From: Methylophaga sp. 41_12_T18
Lineage (GTDB): Bacteria; Pseudomonadota; Gammaproteobacteria; Nitrosococcales; Methylophagaceae
Length of the DNA: 64,000 nucleotides
NCBI GenBank assembly: GCA_002163115.1
Contig: MAAI01000087.1
Span: forward strand, 1-64,000
Direction of reading: 5' to 3'
The position numbers and the translations under genes are program-made. The notes beneath the pieces are model-generated. The model was given only the letters and a program-made list of their open reading frames with translations, ran no database searches and was not told the DNA's origin. Positions 1-9,215 of the stretch are shown here, in pieces. The first letter of the stretch is position 1. Every line of letters starts with the position of its first letter.

Positions 1-90
1 CAAGCTCAACAGGTTCAAGCTCAACAGGTTCAAGCTCAACAGGTTCAAGCACAACAGGTTCAAGCTCAACAGGTTCAAGCTCAACAGGCT
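1..90 (+). repeat. Six tandem copies of a 15-bp unit encoding a Ser/Thr/Gly linker
   Basis: The unit CAAGCTCAACAGGTT is repeated six times with only two differences (an A for T in the fourth copy and a C near the end of the sixth). It runs off the left edge, so the true copy number is unknown. In the frame of the downstream gene it reads SSTGS, a flexible extracellular linker. Nearly identical copies imply recent expansion or contraction; each unit change keeps the frame. Confidence 0.95.
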
Positions 91-1721
91 TAAACTCAAA
101 ACAAGTACGAACAGCGAACGTAACAAGAACAACAAAAAATGGAGTCGTTTCATACACCTCAGTGCCATCCAATATAGGTACTAGTGAGAGTATCAATTCT
201 GAAGTTATTGAGATAAGTCTAGGACGTAATCCCGTAAGTTTAACCGAACAGCACAATTTAAACTCAACGTGTAAAGTAGATAATATTGGTATTAATACTG
301 CCGGACTGTCATATTCTGGTGGTGAAATGCCATTAAAAGATTTAGCAAAAATGTCAATGGGTTGGATTCGACCTTGGGGGGGGGCAACAAAAAACGCCGA
401 ACTTAATTTAGATAGCAATGGGTATTTGTTAAGTGTAGATAATGATGGAGCTCAAACAATCATTAGTGATGACCTTTGGGGTAGAACTGAGGTCGATAAC
501 AACTATGTGGTTTTATATGACGGTGAAGGAGAACTATCTTTTAACCTTCAAGCCGCAAGAGTAATTAAGAATGAACCCGGTAGAATTGAAATTGAGCTTA
601 AAAAAGGGCGAGCAGGGATGGTTGAACTTTCGACTAACCCAGCTAATCATTTAAGAAATATTAGAATTGTGCCATTGAAGAATGAGTTTGACTATGAGGA
701 AAAAATTGTAAGGGAAGACTACAAAAATGTATGGAGCGGTGTCGGAGTTGTACGGTTTTTGGATGCTTTAGAGACAAATAGAACATCAGAGGTAACTTGG
801 GGAGATCGGAGGACACAAGGTTTATTTGGCCATATTGGTAATAAGTCTAAAAATGCTGCTCAGTCTATAGAAGATATTATTCAAATGTCTAATGAAATGA
901 ATACTTCACCTTGGCTACTTGCACCCCATATGGCTAACGATGACTATTTTAGGAGAATGGCCATATATGTCAAAGAAAACTTAAACCCAAATTTAAAAGT
1001 CTATATTGAATATACAAATGAAGCATGGAACTGGGGCTTTCCGCAAACAAAATACTTGTCTGAATTAGCTAATAAAAATGGTACAAATCAATATATAGAA
1101 TATGGGCTAAGGGCTAAACGACTATTTGAAATATGGACGGATGTGTTTGGAGATCGAGACAGACTTGTTCGCGTTGTCTCAACACAATTTTATAATCCCT
1201 GGGTAACAGAGCAGATAATGAAAACTCCTGGACTAAGTGAGGGTACTGATGCTTTAGCTGTTGGTTATTACTTGGGGCATAAATTAGGGTCGGATAAAAT
1301 GGCCCAACAAGTTCTAAGCATGAGTGATGATGATGTTTTTGATTATTTAAACACCGATAGCTTACCAACAACTAAAAGTAAGCTCATTGAGCAAAAAAAA
1401 GTTGCTGATAAGTATGGTCTGGAATTGGTGGCTTATGAGGCTGGACAACATCTTGCAGCAGTGGGTAAATGGAGTGACAATGCATTATTAGTTGATAAGT
1501 TCATTAGATTAAATAAAAACCCCAAAATGTATCAAGTTTATATGAATATGTATAAAAATTGGAATGATATTGGTGGAGGTTTAATTGTATGGTTTCATAC
1601 TTCAGGGAAATCCTCAAAATGGGGAAGCTGGGGCTTACTAGAGAATACATACCAAGATCCTGCAACGGCGCCTAAATTTCGTGCCTTTAAAAGAATGTTA
1701 AGTGATAATGGTTGTCTTTAG
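3..1721 (+). CDS. Secreted clan GH-A glycosidase-like protein, C-terminal part (5' end outside window)
   Basis: The frame is open from the left window edge to the TAG at 1719-1721, giving 572 visible residues, so the gene starts upstream. The GTG at 162 is internal. The first 30 residues are a Ser/Thr/Gly linker (SSTGS repeated), as found between carbohydrate-binding and catalytic modules of secreted hydrolases. The rest resembles a TIM-barrel glycosidase: YTNEAWNW (Glu codon 1020-1022) looks like the Asn-Glu acid/base motif of clan GH-A, and VAYEAGQH (Glu codon 1437-1439) could hold the nucleophile. Position at the head of a polysaccharide locus suggests action on the polymer, perhaps trimming or anchoring it. 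The catalytic assignment is inference; substrate unknown. A run of nine G lies in the coding frame at 376-384. No PEP-CTERM anchor is seen at the C-terminus. Confidence 0.7.
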   Translation, partial: SSTGSSSTGSSSTGSSTTGSSSTGSSSTGLNSKQVRTANVTRTTKNGVVSYTSVPSNIGTSESINSEVIEISLGRNPVSLTEQHNLNSTCKVDNIGINTAGLSYSGGEMPLKDLAKMSMGWIRPWGGATKNAELNLDSNGYLLSVDNDGAQTIISDDLWGRTEVDNNYVVLYDGEGELSFNLQAARVIKNEPGRIEIELKKGRAGMVELSTNPANHLRNIRIVPLKNEFDYEEKIVREDYKNVWSGVGVVRFLDALETNRTSEVTWGDRRTQGLFGHIGNKSKNAAQSIEDIIQMSNEMNTSPWLLAPHMANDDYFRRMAIYVKENLNPNLKVYIEYTNEAWNWGFPQTKYLSELANKNGTNQYIEYGLRAKRLFEIWTDVFGDRDRLVRVVSTQFYNPWVTEQIMKTPGLSEGTDALAVGYYLGHKLGSDKMAQQVLSMSDDDVFDYLNTDSLPTTKSKLIEQKKVADKYGLELVAYEAGQHLAAVGKWSDNALLVDKFIRLNKNPKMYQVYMNMYKNWNDIGGGLIVWFHTSGKSSKWGSWGLLENTYQDPATAPKFRAFKRMLSDNGCL

Positions 1722-1896
1722 GGGAGATGCTTTCTAATGAAAGTTAGATACTGAATAAGTTGCTTACTTACATTAAACTGTAATTTAACCTTAAAGTAAT
1801 AAATTATTATCATCATGATAACTAATGCGTGAATTGATATTTACGCGAAAGTACTCATTAATATTACTAATGACTTTCGGAATAGAAAGGTAGATT

Positions 1897-1924
1897 ATTT
1901 CATTTCCCTCAAGGGAAATGAAAT
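1897..1924. promoter_or_regulatory. Perfect 13-bp inverted repeat upstream of acyltransferase gene
   Basis: Arms ATTTCATTTCCCT and AGGGAAATGAAAT flank a 2-nt centre. It lies in the 244-bp gap between the hydrolase gene and the acyltransferase gene, about 40 bp before the latter's start. No T-run follows on either side, so it may be an operator or an mRNA hairpin rather than a simple terminator. Confidence 0.5.
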
Positions 1925-1965
1925 TAATGGATTATCAGATAATCTAAATAACACAGGAATAATCA

Positions 1966-3021
1966 TTGGTTAATATACAAAAAATTCCGAGTTTGAACGG
2001 AATACGGGCGATATCTGTTCTGCTGGTAGTGATGTCACACGCGGGGTTTGGAGGTGTGGTTCCTGGTGGTTTCGGTGTAACGATATTTTTTTTCTTGAGT
2101 GGATTCTTAATAACAACATTGTTTATTAAAGAAGTTAGCGAAACAAGTAAGATAAATATCTTTTATTTTTATGCGCGAAGAGCGATCCGGCTTTATCCGG
2201 CTATGCTTGTAACACTTACAGTAGCGTATAGCTTGGTATATTTTGACATTATTGGTGGTGAGGCTACGCTTGTTGGTGCTGCTGCCCAAGTATTTTATTT
2301 TGCAAATTACTTCACTATATTTTTTGATGGAGGGAATTTTATTCCTGCTGGTACAGGGATACTTTGGTCCCTAGCTGTAGAAGAGCATTTCTACGCTGTA
2401 TATCCTATAATATTCACCATTTTACTATTGAAAGCAGGTAAGAAGAAGCTATTAACGTTCCTTTGGTTCGTAGTCGTTTTTGCATTACTGTGGAGGTTAT
2501 CTTTAGTTTGTTACCACGATGTTGCTTCAGTTAGAATTTTATATGCATCTGATACGAGGATAGATTCTATAGTATTTGGTTGCATACTAGCATTGTACAA
2601 AAACCCGGTTAATTCAATAGAGAAAAGAGACTTGTCTCTGTATGATATGGCATTTATATTAGCAGCTGTATCAATAGTATTGTTTAGCTTTATTTATAGG
2701 GATGAGGCATTCAGGCTATCATTACGTTATACGCTACAAGGGTTGGCACTATGCGTATTGTTTTTCTACTCAATAGCATTTTATAAACACAGTTTATTTT
2801 CATTTTTAAATTCAGCGATAATGAATAAAATTGGTGTGTATTCATATTCAATTTACCTAGTTCATTTTATCTTGATAGAAATTGTAGAAACGAGCATCCC
2901 TCAGTTCAGTAATAAATTCATTATGCTACCTGTAGTTGTACTAGTGTCTTTTTGTTTTAGCTCTGTAATTGATAGATTTATTGAAGGCCCATTGAAAGTT
3001 CATCGCGCTAGGTATAGGTAG
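1966..3021 (+). CDS. Acyltransferase 3 family membrane protein
   Basis: Integral membrane O-acyltransferase (acyltransferase 3 / OafA type), 351 residues with about ten hydrophobic segments. The N-terminus LNGIRAISVLLVVMSH carries the Arg and His that define the family, which transfers acetyl or other acyl groups to cell-surface sugars. Start is TTG at 1966, preceded by ACAGGAA at a suitable distance; no nearby ATG gives the full first helix. Placed between a hydrolase-like gene and the polymerase gene, it probably acylates the repeat unit or polymer of this locus. Acyl donor and sugar position cannot be told. A second member of the family lies at 10,170-11,192. Confidence 0.85.
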   Translation: MVNIQKIPSLNGIRAISVLLVVMSHAGFGGVVPGGFGVTIFFFLSGFLITTLFIKEVSETSKINIFYFYARRAIRLYPAMLVTLTVAYSLVYFDIIGGEATLVGAAAQVFYFANYFTIFFDGGNFIPAGTGILWSLAVEEHFYAVYPIIFTILLLKAGKKKLLTFLWFVVVFALLWRLSLVCYHDVASVRILYASDTRIDSIVFGCILALYKNPVNSIEKRDLSLYDMAFILAAVSIVLFSFIYRDEAFRLSLRYTLQGLALCVLFFYSIAFYKHSLFSFLNSAIMNKIGVYSYSIYLVHFILIEIVETSIPQFSNKFIMLPVVVLVSFCFSSVIDRFIEGPLKVHRARYR

Positions 3022-3070
3022 TGTTTTTATATGTATTATCTGATATACCGCTGGAGTATTTAACTTAGTA

Positions 3071-4435
3071 ATGGGAAATGGAATTGCTTATGCTGCATTA
3101 GTGCTATGGCCACTAATTGCTATATATTTATACCGGATCACAACAATACAAGTGGCTAGTATATGGGTAATATTAGGTGGGTTTATGCTGCTACCGGTGA
3201 AAACTTCCATCAATTTGCCGATGATTCCAGAAATGGGGAAACACACTATTCCTGTTATTTCTGCTCTATTTGGCTGTTGGCTAATAAAAAAACAGCGTAT
3301 CTCGTTTATCAAAGAACTCGGGAAAATAAAATATCTCGTTATTTTATTTATAGTAGTGCCATTTTTCACTGCAGGGTTAAATAGTGACCCGCTCATTATT
3401 GGAGGATTATTTTTACCAAGTTTGAGTTATTACGATGGTCTTGCCTTAGCTGTAAATCAGTTCCTTGTTATTGTCCCTTTTTTCATTGGTAGACAGTTTT
3501 TTAAAACATATGACGATCAGTTGTTAATGTTTAAACTTATTGTCATAGCAGGCCTGTATTACTCTCTTCTTATGTTGCTTGAAGTGCGTCTTAGTCCTCA
3601 ACTACATACCTGGCTTTATGGGTATTTTCCTCATAGCTTTGGACAGCAAATGCGTTTTAGTGGTTTTCGTCCAGTTGTATTTATGGGGCATGGATTATTA
3701 GTATCATTTTTTACTGTTATAGTCTTAATCTGTGCAGTAACACTATGGAAAAATAGGATAAAGTTTTGTCGGTTTTCACCAGCAGTACTTAGTTATTATT
3801 TGTTAGTTGTTTTAGTCTTATGCAAAAGTGTCGCTTCAACACTCTATGGCTTATATGCTTTTTTATTGATTAAGAGCACAAAACCGAAAACACAACACAA
3901 AATGGCCGTTACTTTCGTCTGTTTAGCTTTAGTCTATCCCGCCATGTCAATGATGAAAATATTTCCACATCAGACGGTGATTAACGTTGCAACATCATTT
4001 GATCAGTCTCGAGCTGAGTCGCTTGAGTTTCGTTTTGAAAATGAAGAAATTTTGCTAGAGCATTCTAGGGAGCGGTTCTTTTTCGGCTGGGGTGGCTGGG
4101 GACGAAACCGAGTATATAATGAAAAAACAGGTAAAGATGACTCAGTAACTGATGGGCGATGGATCATAACATTAGGCCAATTTGGCATTCTAGGCTTTAT
4201 TGCTGAATTTGGACTACTGGCTATCACAGTATTTCGTGCCTACGCGGCATCAAAACTAGTAAAACCTATGGGCGAACAATCATTACTAGCTGCACATTCT
4301 CTTTTAATTGGAGTAGTTATGATTGATCAGTTACCCAATGCAACATTAGCACCATGGCTATGGCTTTTGGCTGGGATTCTGCTAGGAAGATCCGAAGCAA
4401 TTATTTCCAAAGGAAGCGAAGTTCTTCGTAAATAA
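3071..4435 (+). CDS. O-antigen ligase/Wzy-like polysaccharide polymerase
   Basis: Polytopic membrane protein of 454 residues with about ten to twelve hydrophobic segments and a large soluble loop around residues 310-370 (RFENEEILLEHSRERFFFGW region), the topology of Wzy polymerases and WaaL ligases. In a Wzx/Wzy locus it would join lipid-linked repeat units at the periplasmic face of the inner membrane. It is followed by a flippase gene after only 4 bp, which supports a polymerase role. Sequence conservation in this family is low, so the assignment rests on topology, loop and context. No strong ribosome-binding site is seen before ATG 3071. Confidence 0.75.
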   Translation: MGNGIAYAALVLWPLIAIYLYRITTIQVASIWVILGGFMLLPVKTSINLPMIPEMGKHTIPVISALFGCWLIKKQRISFIKELGKIKYLVILFIVVPFFTAGLNSDPLIIGGLFLPSLSYYDGLALAVNQFLVIVPFFIGRQFFKTYDDQLLMFKLIVIAGLYYSLLMLLEVRLSPQLHTWLYGYFPHSFGQQMRFSGFRPVVFMGHGLLVSFFTVIVLICAVTLWKNRIKFCRFSPAVLSYYLLVVLVLCKSVASTLYGLYAFLLIKSTKPKTQHKMAVTFVCLALVYPAMSMMKIFPHQTVINVATSFDQSRAESLEFRFENEEILLEHSRERFFFGWGGWGRNRVYNEKTGKDDSVTDGRWIITLGQFGILGFIAEFGLLAITVFRAYAASKLVKPMGEQSLLAAHSLLIGVVMIDQLPNATLAPWLWLLAGILLGRSEAIISKGSEVLRK

Positions 4436-4439
4436 TAAG

Positions 4440-5780
4440 ATGTCTGAGAGAGATAAAGTAATAAGTGCGGGAAGTTTAGTCATGATCTCCTATGGCTTAT
4501 CACAACTAATCAGGTTAGGAGCCAACCTCATTGTTACTCGCTTACTCGCACCAGAGATGTTTGGTGTGATGGCGATGGTTACTGTCCTGATGCATGGAAT
4601 AACTATGTTTTCTGATGTAGGATTAACTGATTATGTGATCCGTCATAAAGATTATAAGAATAGTCATGTATTAAATGCCGTTTGGACCATCCAAGTTATT
4701 CGTGGCTGGTTAGTTTTTATATTGCTGATAGGTTTGAGCTTTATGATGAGTCTTTGGCAGACTAAATATGCAGCATCTAGTGGCGTTTATGGCGACGAAT
4801 CACTACCTATAATGATAGGTGTGGTTAGTATTTCAGCAATTTTCTCTGGCTATAATTCTCTTGCACCAGCCGTGCTTACACGAGAGCTTAAACGTGGCCG
4901 TTTGGAATTAATCCGACTATTAGCACAAACCTCTGGCGCTGTAACTATGATCGGGTGGGCATATTTATATCCAACAATTTGGGCGTTGGCTTCTGCAGGA
5001 GTAGTCTCATCGGCTGTAACTTTGTTACTTAGTTATACGATGTTTAACTTTCGACATAGGTTAGAATGGAATAGAGAGCGAGTCTTAGACGTATTTAATT
5101 TTGGTAAATGGATATTTATAGCATCGGCTATTACTTATTTAGCTCAACAAGGTGATAAATTATTTTTTGGTGCAAAAATAACACCCGCCGAACTTGGAGT
5201 ATTAAGCATTGCCGTTATGCTTGCAGGCTTTTCCACTGCGATGATTGATCAAATTACAGGGAAAGTTTGGTTGCCAGTTTTTAGTAGAAAAAGTAATGAC
5301 GTTAAGTCCTTGAAAAGTAATTTCAATAAAATAAGGTTGGGACAAGATAGCCTAGTTTCCTTATTTACACTTATTTTTGGGATATGGTCTCCTCATCTTA
5401 TTGATATCCTTTATGACTCACGGTATACAGAAGTATCGAGGATGTTGCAATTATTGCTTCTATCATCTTTTGCTATGTCTGTAGCATCCACAAATAAAGT
5501 GCTATTAGTGTCACTAGGTGAAACTAAGGTACAAATGCAAGTAATGTTTTTTAAAGTACTTTCATTGATAGTGTTACTCCCGATATCTTTTAACTTATAT
5601 GGTATTACAGGGGGGCTCTTAGCTGTGGTTATCAGCTCATATGTGGGAATTATTCCACAATATATCAAAATGTATTCAGTCGGAATGCTCGATTTTTGGA
5701 AAGAAATTAGAATTATTCTCCCAGCATTATTGCTATACTCTTGGCTTATTTTTGGGAAAGATTTTGCATACTTTAATTAG
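4440..5780 (+). CDS. Wzx-like oligosaccharide flippase (MOP superfamily)
   Basis: Membrane protein of 446 residues with about 12 helices. The N-terminus (SYGLSQLIRLGANLIVTRLLAPEMFG pattern) is typical of RfbX/Wzx polysaccharide transporters of the MOP superfamily, where the LxxPExFG segment follows the first helix. It would flip undecaprenyl-linked repeat units across the inner membrane. It begins 4 bp after the polymerase stop, so the two are probably co-transcribed. The gene ends before a 385-bp gap without a gene. Confidence 0.85.
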   Translation: MSERDKVISAGSLVMISYGLSQLIRLGANLIVTRLLAPEMFGVMAMVTVLMHGITMFSDVGLTDYVIRHKDYKNSHVLNAVWTIQVIRGWLVFILLIGLSFMMSLWQTKYAASSGVYGDESLPIMIGVVSISAIFSGYNSLAPAVLTRELKRGRLELIRLLAQTSGAVTMIGWAYLYPTIWALASAGVVSSAVTLLLSYTMFNFRHRLEWNRERVLDVFNFGKWIFIASAITYLAQQGDKLFFGAKITPAELGVLSIAVMLAGFSTAMIDQITGKVWLPVFSRKSNDVKSLKSNFNKIRLGQDSLVSLFTLIFGIWSPHLIDILYDSRYTEVSRMLQLLLLSSFAMSVASTNKVLLVSLGETKVQMQVMFFKVLSLIVLLPISFNLYGITGGLLAVVISSYVGIIPQYIKMYSVGMLDFWKEIRIILPALLLYSWLIFGKDFAYFN

Positions 5781-6165
5781 TAGGAGACTTAAGGGCACAA
5801 CTTAGTTTTGAAAGTGTCTCGGCAGGCAAATAATAGCCATCAGTTACTCATTTGAGTTTACACATTACTACGGAACTTACTTAAGTATTGTTATTAGCTT
5901 TCACTGGATACGAAGATTTATATTGTAGGCATTGTTATGTTTGTTAGATTATATTGTGTGAAAAAATTCCTAAGATAAGGATTAGACACTATTTTCTTAT
6001 GACAGAACTGTTACTTGCCCTACATAAAATGCAAAACTGTATGTGGTGTTGTGTTGGTGACCTATAGTCATCAAAGTTATAATAATACGAGAGACCCTTT
6101 CCCATATTAGCGAGAGTTTAAGTGCTTAATAGATCCTTTGAACAGCTTAATTTGAAATTATCAAA
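5781..6165. other. Gene-free interval in exopolysaccharide locus
   Basis: No convincing ORF on either strand. It contains TATAAT at 6078-6083 with a weak -35-like TTGGTG at 6054-6059 (18-bp spacer), a possible promoter for the following glycosyltransferase genes. No terminator hairpin was recognised after the flippase gene. The stretch is strongly AT-rich. Confidence 0.4.
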
Positions 6166-7155
6166 ATGACTATTGGTATCGGTATTGGTATTGGTATTGT
6201 TATTGTTAACTATAGAACTGCACTTCTAACCATTGAGTGTCTTCGTTCACTTTCTTGGGAGCATAAGGAGGGGAGTTTTAATATCATAGTTGTTGATAAT
6301 GATTCACAGGATGAGTCGTTCGAGACTTTATGCTCAGCTGTTATATCTGAAGGCTGGTCTGACTGGGTTGACATTAAAACTTCTGGGCACAATGGTGGCT
6401 TTTCCTATGGTAACAACTTTGCTATACGTGAATTTATGGCTAAAAAGTATCCGCCGGAATTTATCTATTTACTTAACCCTGATACCTATACTCTTGATAG
6501 TGCAGTGAGTAAGCTATCAGCATTTATGATGCGTAATAAGAATGTTGGAATAACAGGCGGTCGAATCGAAGATACGGAAGGAGAGCCTCAATATTCTTCA
6601 TTTCAGTTTCATACCTTTTGGACTGAACTAAACCGTGGATTTGGTCTTAATTTATTAAGTAAAGTTCTTAGGCCATGGGTTAAACCATTGAGAATACCTG
6701 AAGTGTCTGAAAAGACAGATTGGGTTTCAGGTGCTAGCATGATGATCCGTCGTACAGTTATAGAACAAATTGGTTTGCTGGATGAATCATATTTTATGTA
6801 TTTTGAAGAAACTGATTTTTGTTTACAAGCAACGCGAGCAGGCTGGGAATGTTGGTATGTTCCTGAAAGCAGAGTGGTGCATTATGTGGGACAAAGCTCA
6901 GGAGTTACCAATACAAAAATGACAAAAAGACTACCAACGTATTGGTTTGACTCTAGAAGACGATATTTTTTAAAAAATCATGGCGTACTTCATGCCCTAG
7001 TGGCAGATCTATTTTGGTTGAGTGGTTTTAGTAGCTGGAAATTGAGAAATCTGGTTCAAGGTAAACAAGATAATAATCCACCCAAGCTGCTGCAGGATTC
7101 ATTTAGGAATAGTGTTTTTTGTCGAGGCTTTAAACTTACTACCAAGAAAGAATAA
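6166..7155 (+). CDS. GT2 glycosyltransferase, rhamnosyltransferase-like (WbbL type)
   Basis: GT-A fold transferase of 329 residues. Visible motifs: VIVNYR at the first strand, VVDNDSQD, NGGFSYGNNF, YLLNPDT in the DxD position, DWVSGASMMIRR and YFMYFEETDFCLQATRAGW, the pattern of family 2 rhamnosyltransferases such as WbbL. It would transfer a sugar, possibly L-rhamnose from dTDP-rhamnose (the rmlBACD genes lie at 20,068-23,436), to a lipid-linked acceptor in the cytoplasm. The donor is inference. The N-terminus is odd: a hexanucleotide repeat encodes alternating Gly-Ile just before the first strand. Confidence 0.85.
   Translation: MTIGIGIGIGIVIVNYRTALLTIECLRSLSWEHKEGSFNIIVVDNDSQDESFETLCSAVISEGWSDWVDIKTSGHNGGFSYGNNFAIREFMAKKYPPEFIYLLNPDTYTLDSAVSKLSAFMMRNKNVGITGGRIEDTEGEPQYSSFQFHTFWTELNRGFGLNLLSKVLRPWVKPLRIPEVSEKTDWVSGASMMIRRTVIEQIGLLDESYFMYFEETDFCLQATRAGWECWYVPESRVVHYVGQSSGVTNTKMTKRLPTYWFDSRRRYFLKNHGVLHALVADLFWLSGFSSWKLRNLVQGKQDNNPPKLLQDSFRNSVFCRGFKLTTKKE
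6172..6207 (+). repeat. Hexanucleotide (ATTGGT-like) tandem repeat at start of glycosyltransferase
   Basis: Codons 3-14 are built from ATT/ATC alternating with GGT and then GTT, giving GIGIGIGIVIV. Copy-number change by slippage would add or remove two residues without shifting frame, so the effect would be on the N-terminus or initiation region only. Confidence 0.7.
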
Positions 7156-7202
7156 TTAATTGGATATAGTTACCATTCAATATGCCACATGAGAGATTAG
7201 TT

Positions 7203-8195
7203 ATGGAAGATAGGAGTGTTCAACAGAGCTCGACTTTATTGAGAGTTGGTTGTGTTGTTATCGGTAAAGACGAGGGAGAAAAGTTACTCAATAGTTTAAA
7301 GTCGCTCTCAACCTACTGTCGACTGGTTTATGTTGATTCGGCCTCGGCTGACCGAAGTGCGGAACGAGCTCGAGCTATGGGAATAAATGTAGTTGAGTTA
7401 GATATGACACAACCATTTACTGCTGGACGAGCAAGAAATCAAGGTGTAGAGAGATTATTACAGGAACATCAAAATATTGAGTTCATTCAATTTCTAGATG
7501 GTGACTGTGAACTTGAAAAATCTTGGCTGACGCACGCTGTCAATTTCATGGATTTAAATAAAAAACATGCTGTTGTATGTGGACAGTTAAAGGAAAAATT
7601 TCCTGAAAAATCAATATATAACTGGTTATGTCAAATTGAGTGGGACACTCCCAGAGGTGATGTGCATTCTTGTGGGGGGGTTGCACTAGTAAGAGTCGAT
7701 GCATTTAAAGATATCGGTGGTTTTAGGCTTGGCTTGATTGCTGGTGAAGAACCAGAAATGTGCTTTCGGTTAAGAAGTCGAGGCTGGAAAATAAAAAAAA
7801 CAAATCAAAATATGGCTTACCATGATGCAGAAATGTATAAGTTCAAGCAGTGGTTTAATAGAGCTTCTCGAGCTGGTTATGCATATGCAGAAGGTTCTAG
7901 TTTGCATGGTGACAGTGAAGAAAAATATTGGGTTAAAGATACTTTAAGCATATGGGGCTGGGGACTTATATTGCCACTGTTCATTTCGGTACTGTGTCAG
8001 TTTTCAATGGTGTTCATAGCATTGACTTTAATATATCCATTCCAATGTGTAAGAATTGCTTCTAGTAAAAAAGAGTTATTGGCAAGGAGGTATTTATGGG
8101 CTTTTTTCATTATGTTAGGTAAGTTTCCTCAGGCTGTTGGTTTGCTAAGGTTTTATGCTAGTAAATATAAGGATAGTCATGAACTCAAAAGGTAA
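7203..8195 (+). CDS. GT2 glycosyltransferase with C-terminal membrane segments
   Basis: Family 2 transferase of 330 residues from ATG 7203, chosen because GAGAG at 7191-7195 sits 7 bp upstream; an in-frame ATG at 7182 has no clear ribosome-binding site. Motifs: VGCVVIGKDEGE at strand 1, YVDSASADRS, GRARNQG, FLDGDCEL (DxD) and GEEPEMCFRLRSRGW. The C-terminal 80 residues contain one or two hydrophobic segments. Proteins of this look are common in XrtA-type polysaccharide loci. It overlaps the sulfotransferase gene by 17 bp, indicating translational coupling. Donor and acceptor unknown. A run of seven G lies in frame at 7674-7680. Confidence 0.82.
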   Translation: MEDRSVQQSSTLLRVGCVVIGKDEGEKLLNSLKSLSTYCRLVYVDSASADRSAERARAMGINVVELDMTQPFTAGRARNQGVERLLQEHQNIEFIQFLDGDCELEKSWLTHAVNFMDLNKKHAVVCGQLKEKFPEKSIYNWLCQIEWDTPRGDVHSCGGVALVRVDAFKDIGGFRLGLIAGEEPEMCFRLRSRGWKIKKTNQNMAYHDAEMYKFKQWFNRASRAGYAYAEGSSLHGDSEEKYWVKDTLSIWGWGLILPLFISVLCQFSMVFIALTLIYPFQCVRIASSKKELLARRYLWAFFIMLGKFPQAVGLLRFYASKYKDSHELKR

Positions 8196-9142
8196 TGTCC
8201 CATTTATTCTAGCAGGGTGCAGGCGTTCGGGAACAACTATTCTTTCTCTTCTTTTGTCATCTCATCCAGAGGTGTTTTTTGCAGGTGAAATGCACTTCGT
8301 TTTTGACTATTTTGATGCTGAAAAGGAATTTCCCAATACGAGTGAGTATCGAAAGTGTGTTTATAACGATAGGAGATTTTTGCTATGGAATGTGCAATTA
8401 AAGGGTATACCATTTCCTGAATTAGTTAATGATTTAATCAAACAGAAAAAAAACAATGAAAACAATGACAATCCGCTATCAGGGATCTGTGTCCATGAGA
8501 ATTTTGCCGGCGCACTAAAACTATGGCCAGAAACTAAGTTTATTCATTTGGTAAAAGACCCTCGTGATGTTGCAAGTTCATATGTGTCCGCAGGCTGGGC
8601 TGGTAATGTATGGTATGGCGTTGAACCATGGATTGAGACCGAGCAACAATGGATTGAAATAAAAAAAATATTACCAGAAAATAGATATATTGAAGTTCAA
8701 TTTGAACAGTTAATAGGGGAACCAAAGAAAGAGTTGATAAAAATTTGTAACTTTCTTGAAATCGCTTATGAAGAAGAAATGTTCAGCTTACTCTCAAAGT
8801 AACGTCAATTATACAGCTATTGATCCTTCAAAAGCATCAAAATGGAAGGGGAAATCTAGTGCGAGAGATGTTTCTATAATTGAGCTGAAAGTAGGTAAGT
8901 TGTTAGAAGCTTGCGGGTATAAAAGGAGCGTTCAATATATACCAAGACTATACAGTCATAATGTTTTTTTTAGAGTTTGGATCTTTTTGGAACATTCTGT
9001 TTTATATATAATAAAAAAAGCTTCCATTTATGGTTGGATATTAACTGTTCAACATGTATTCTCTCGCAGGTTACCTTTTTCAAGTTTGCGTACCAAAATC
9101 CAAAAAAAAATTGACCAAATAACTAATGAAAACTTAAAGTGA
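8179..9142 (+). pseudogene. Sulfotransferase, frameshifted
   Basis: Two overlapping frames together make one sulfotransferase of about 320 residues. The first frame (from ATG 8179, AAGGA at 8170-8174) holds the PAPS-binding 5' loop GCRRSGTT and the 3' phosphate motif KDPRDVASSY, then stops at 8802 after YEEEMFSLLSK. The C-terminal part, NVNYTAIDPSKASKWKG onward, lies in the next frame and ends at 9142. Removing one T from CTTA at 8787-8790 gives MFSYSQSNVNY and one continuous protein. An intact enzyme would transfer sulfate from PAPS to a sugar. A real pseudogene, a sequencing error and (less likely) a programmed shift are all open. ATG 8155 is an alternative start without a good binding site. 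Confidence 0.8.
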
Positions 9143-9215
9143 GCTATTACTCTAAAATCAAAGCTTGAAAAGTTACATTAATTATTATGACAATTAATAT
9201 GTTAGGACGTTAAGA

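Noticed and set aside
1-90. Tandem repeat as a CRISPR array
   Set aside because: There are no unique spacers; it is an in-frame protein-coding repeat.
162-164. GTG at 162 as the start of the first gene
   Set aside because: The frame is open to the left edge and already encodes a coherent linker, so this codon is internal.
8756-9142. Separate 128-residue gene after the first sulfotransferase frame
   Set aside because: Its start lies inside the upstream frame and its sequence is the missing C-terminal part of the same enzyme.
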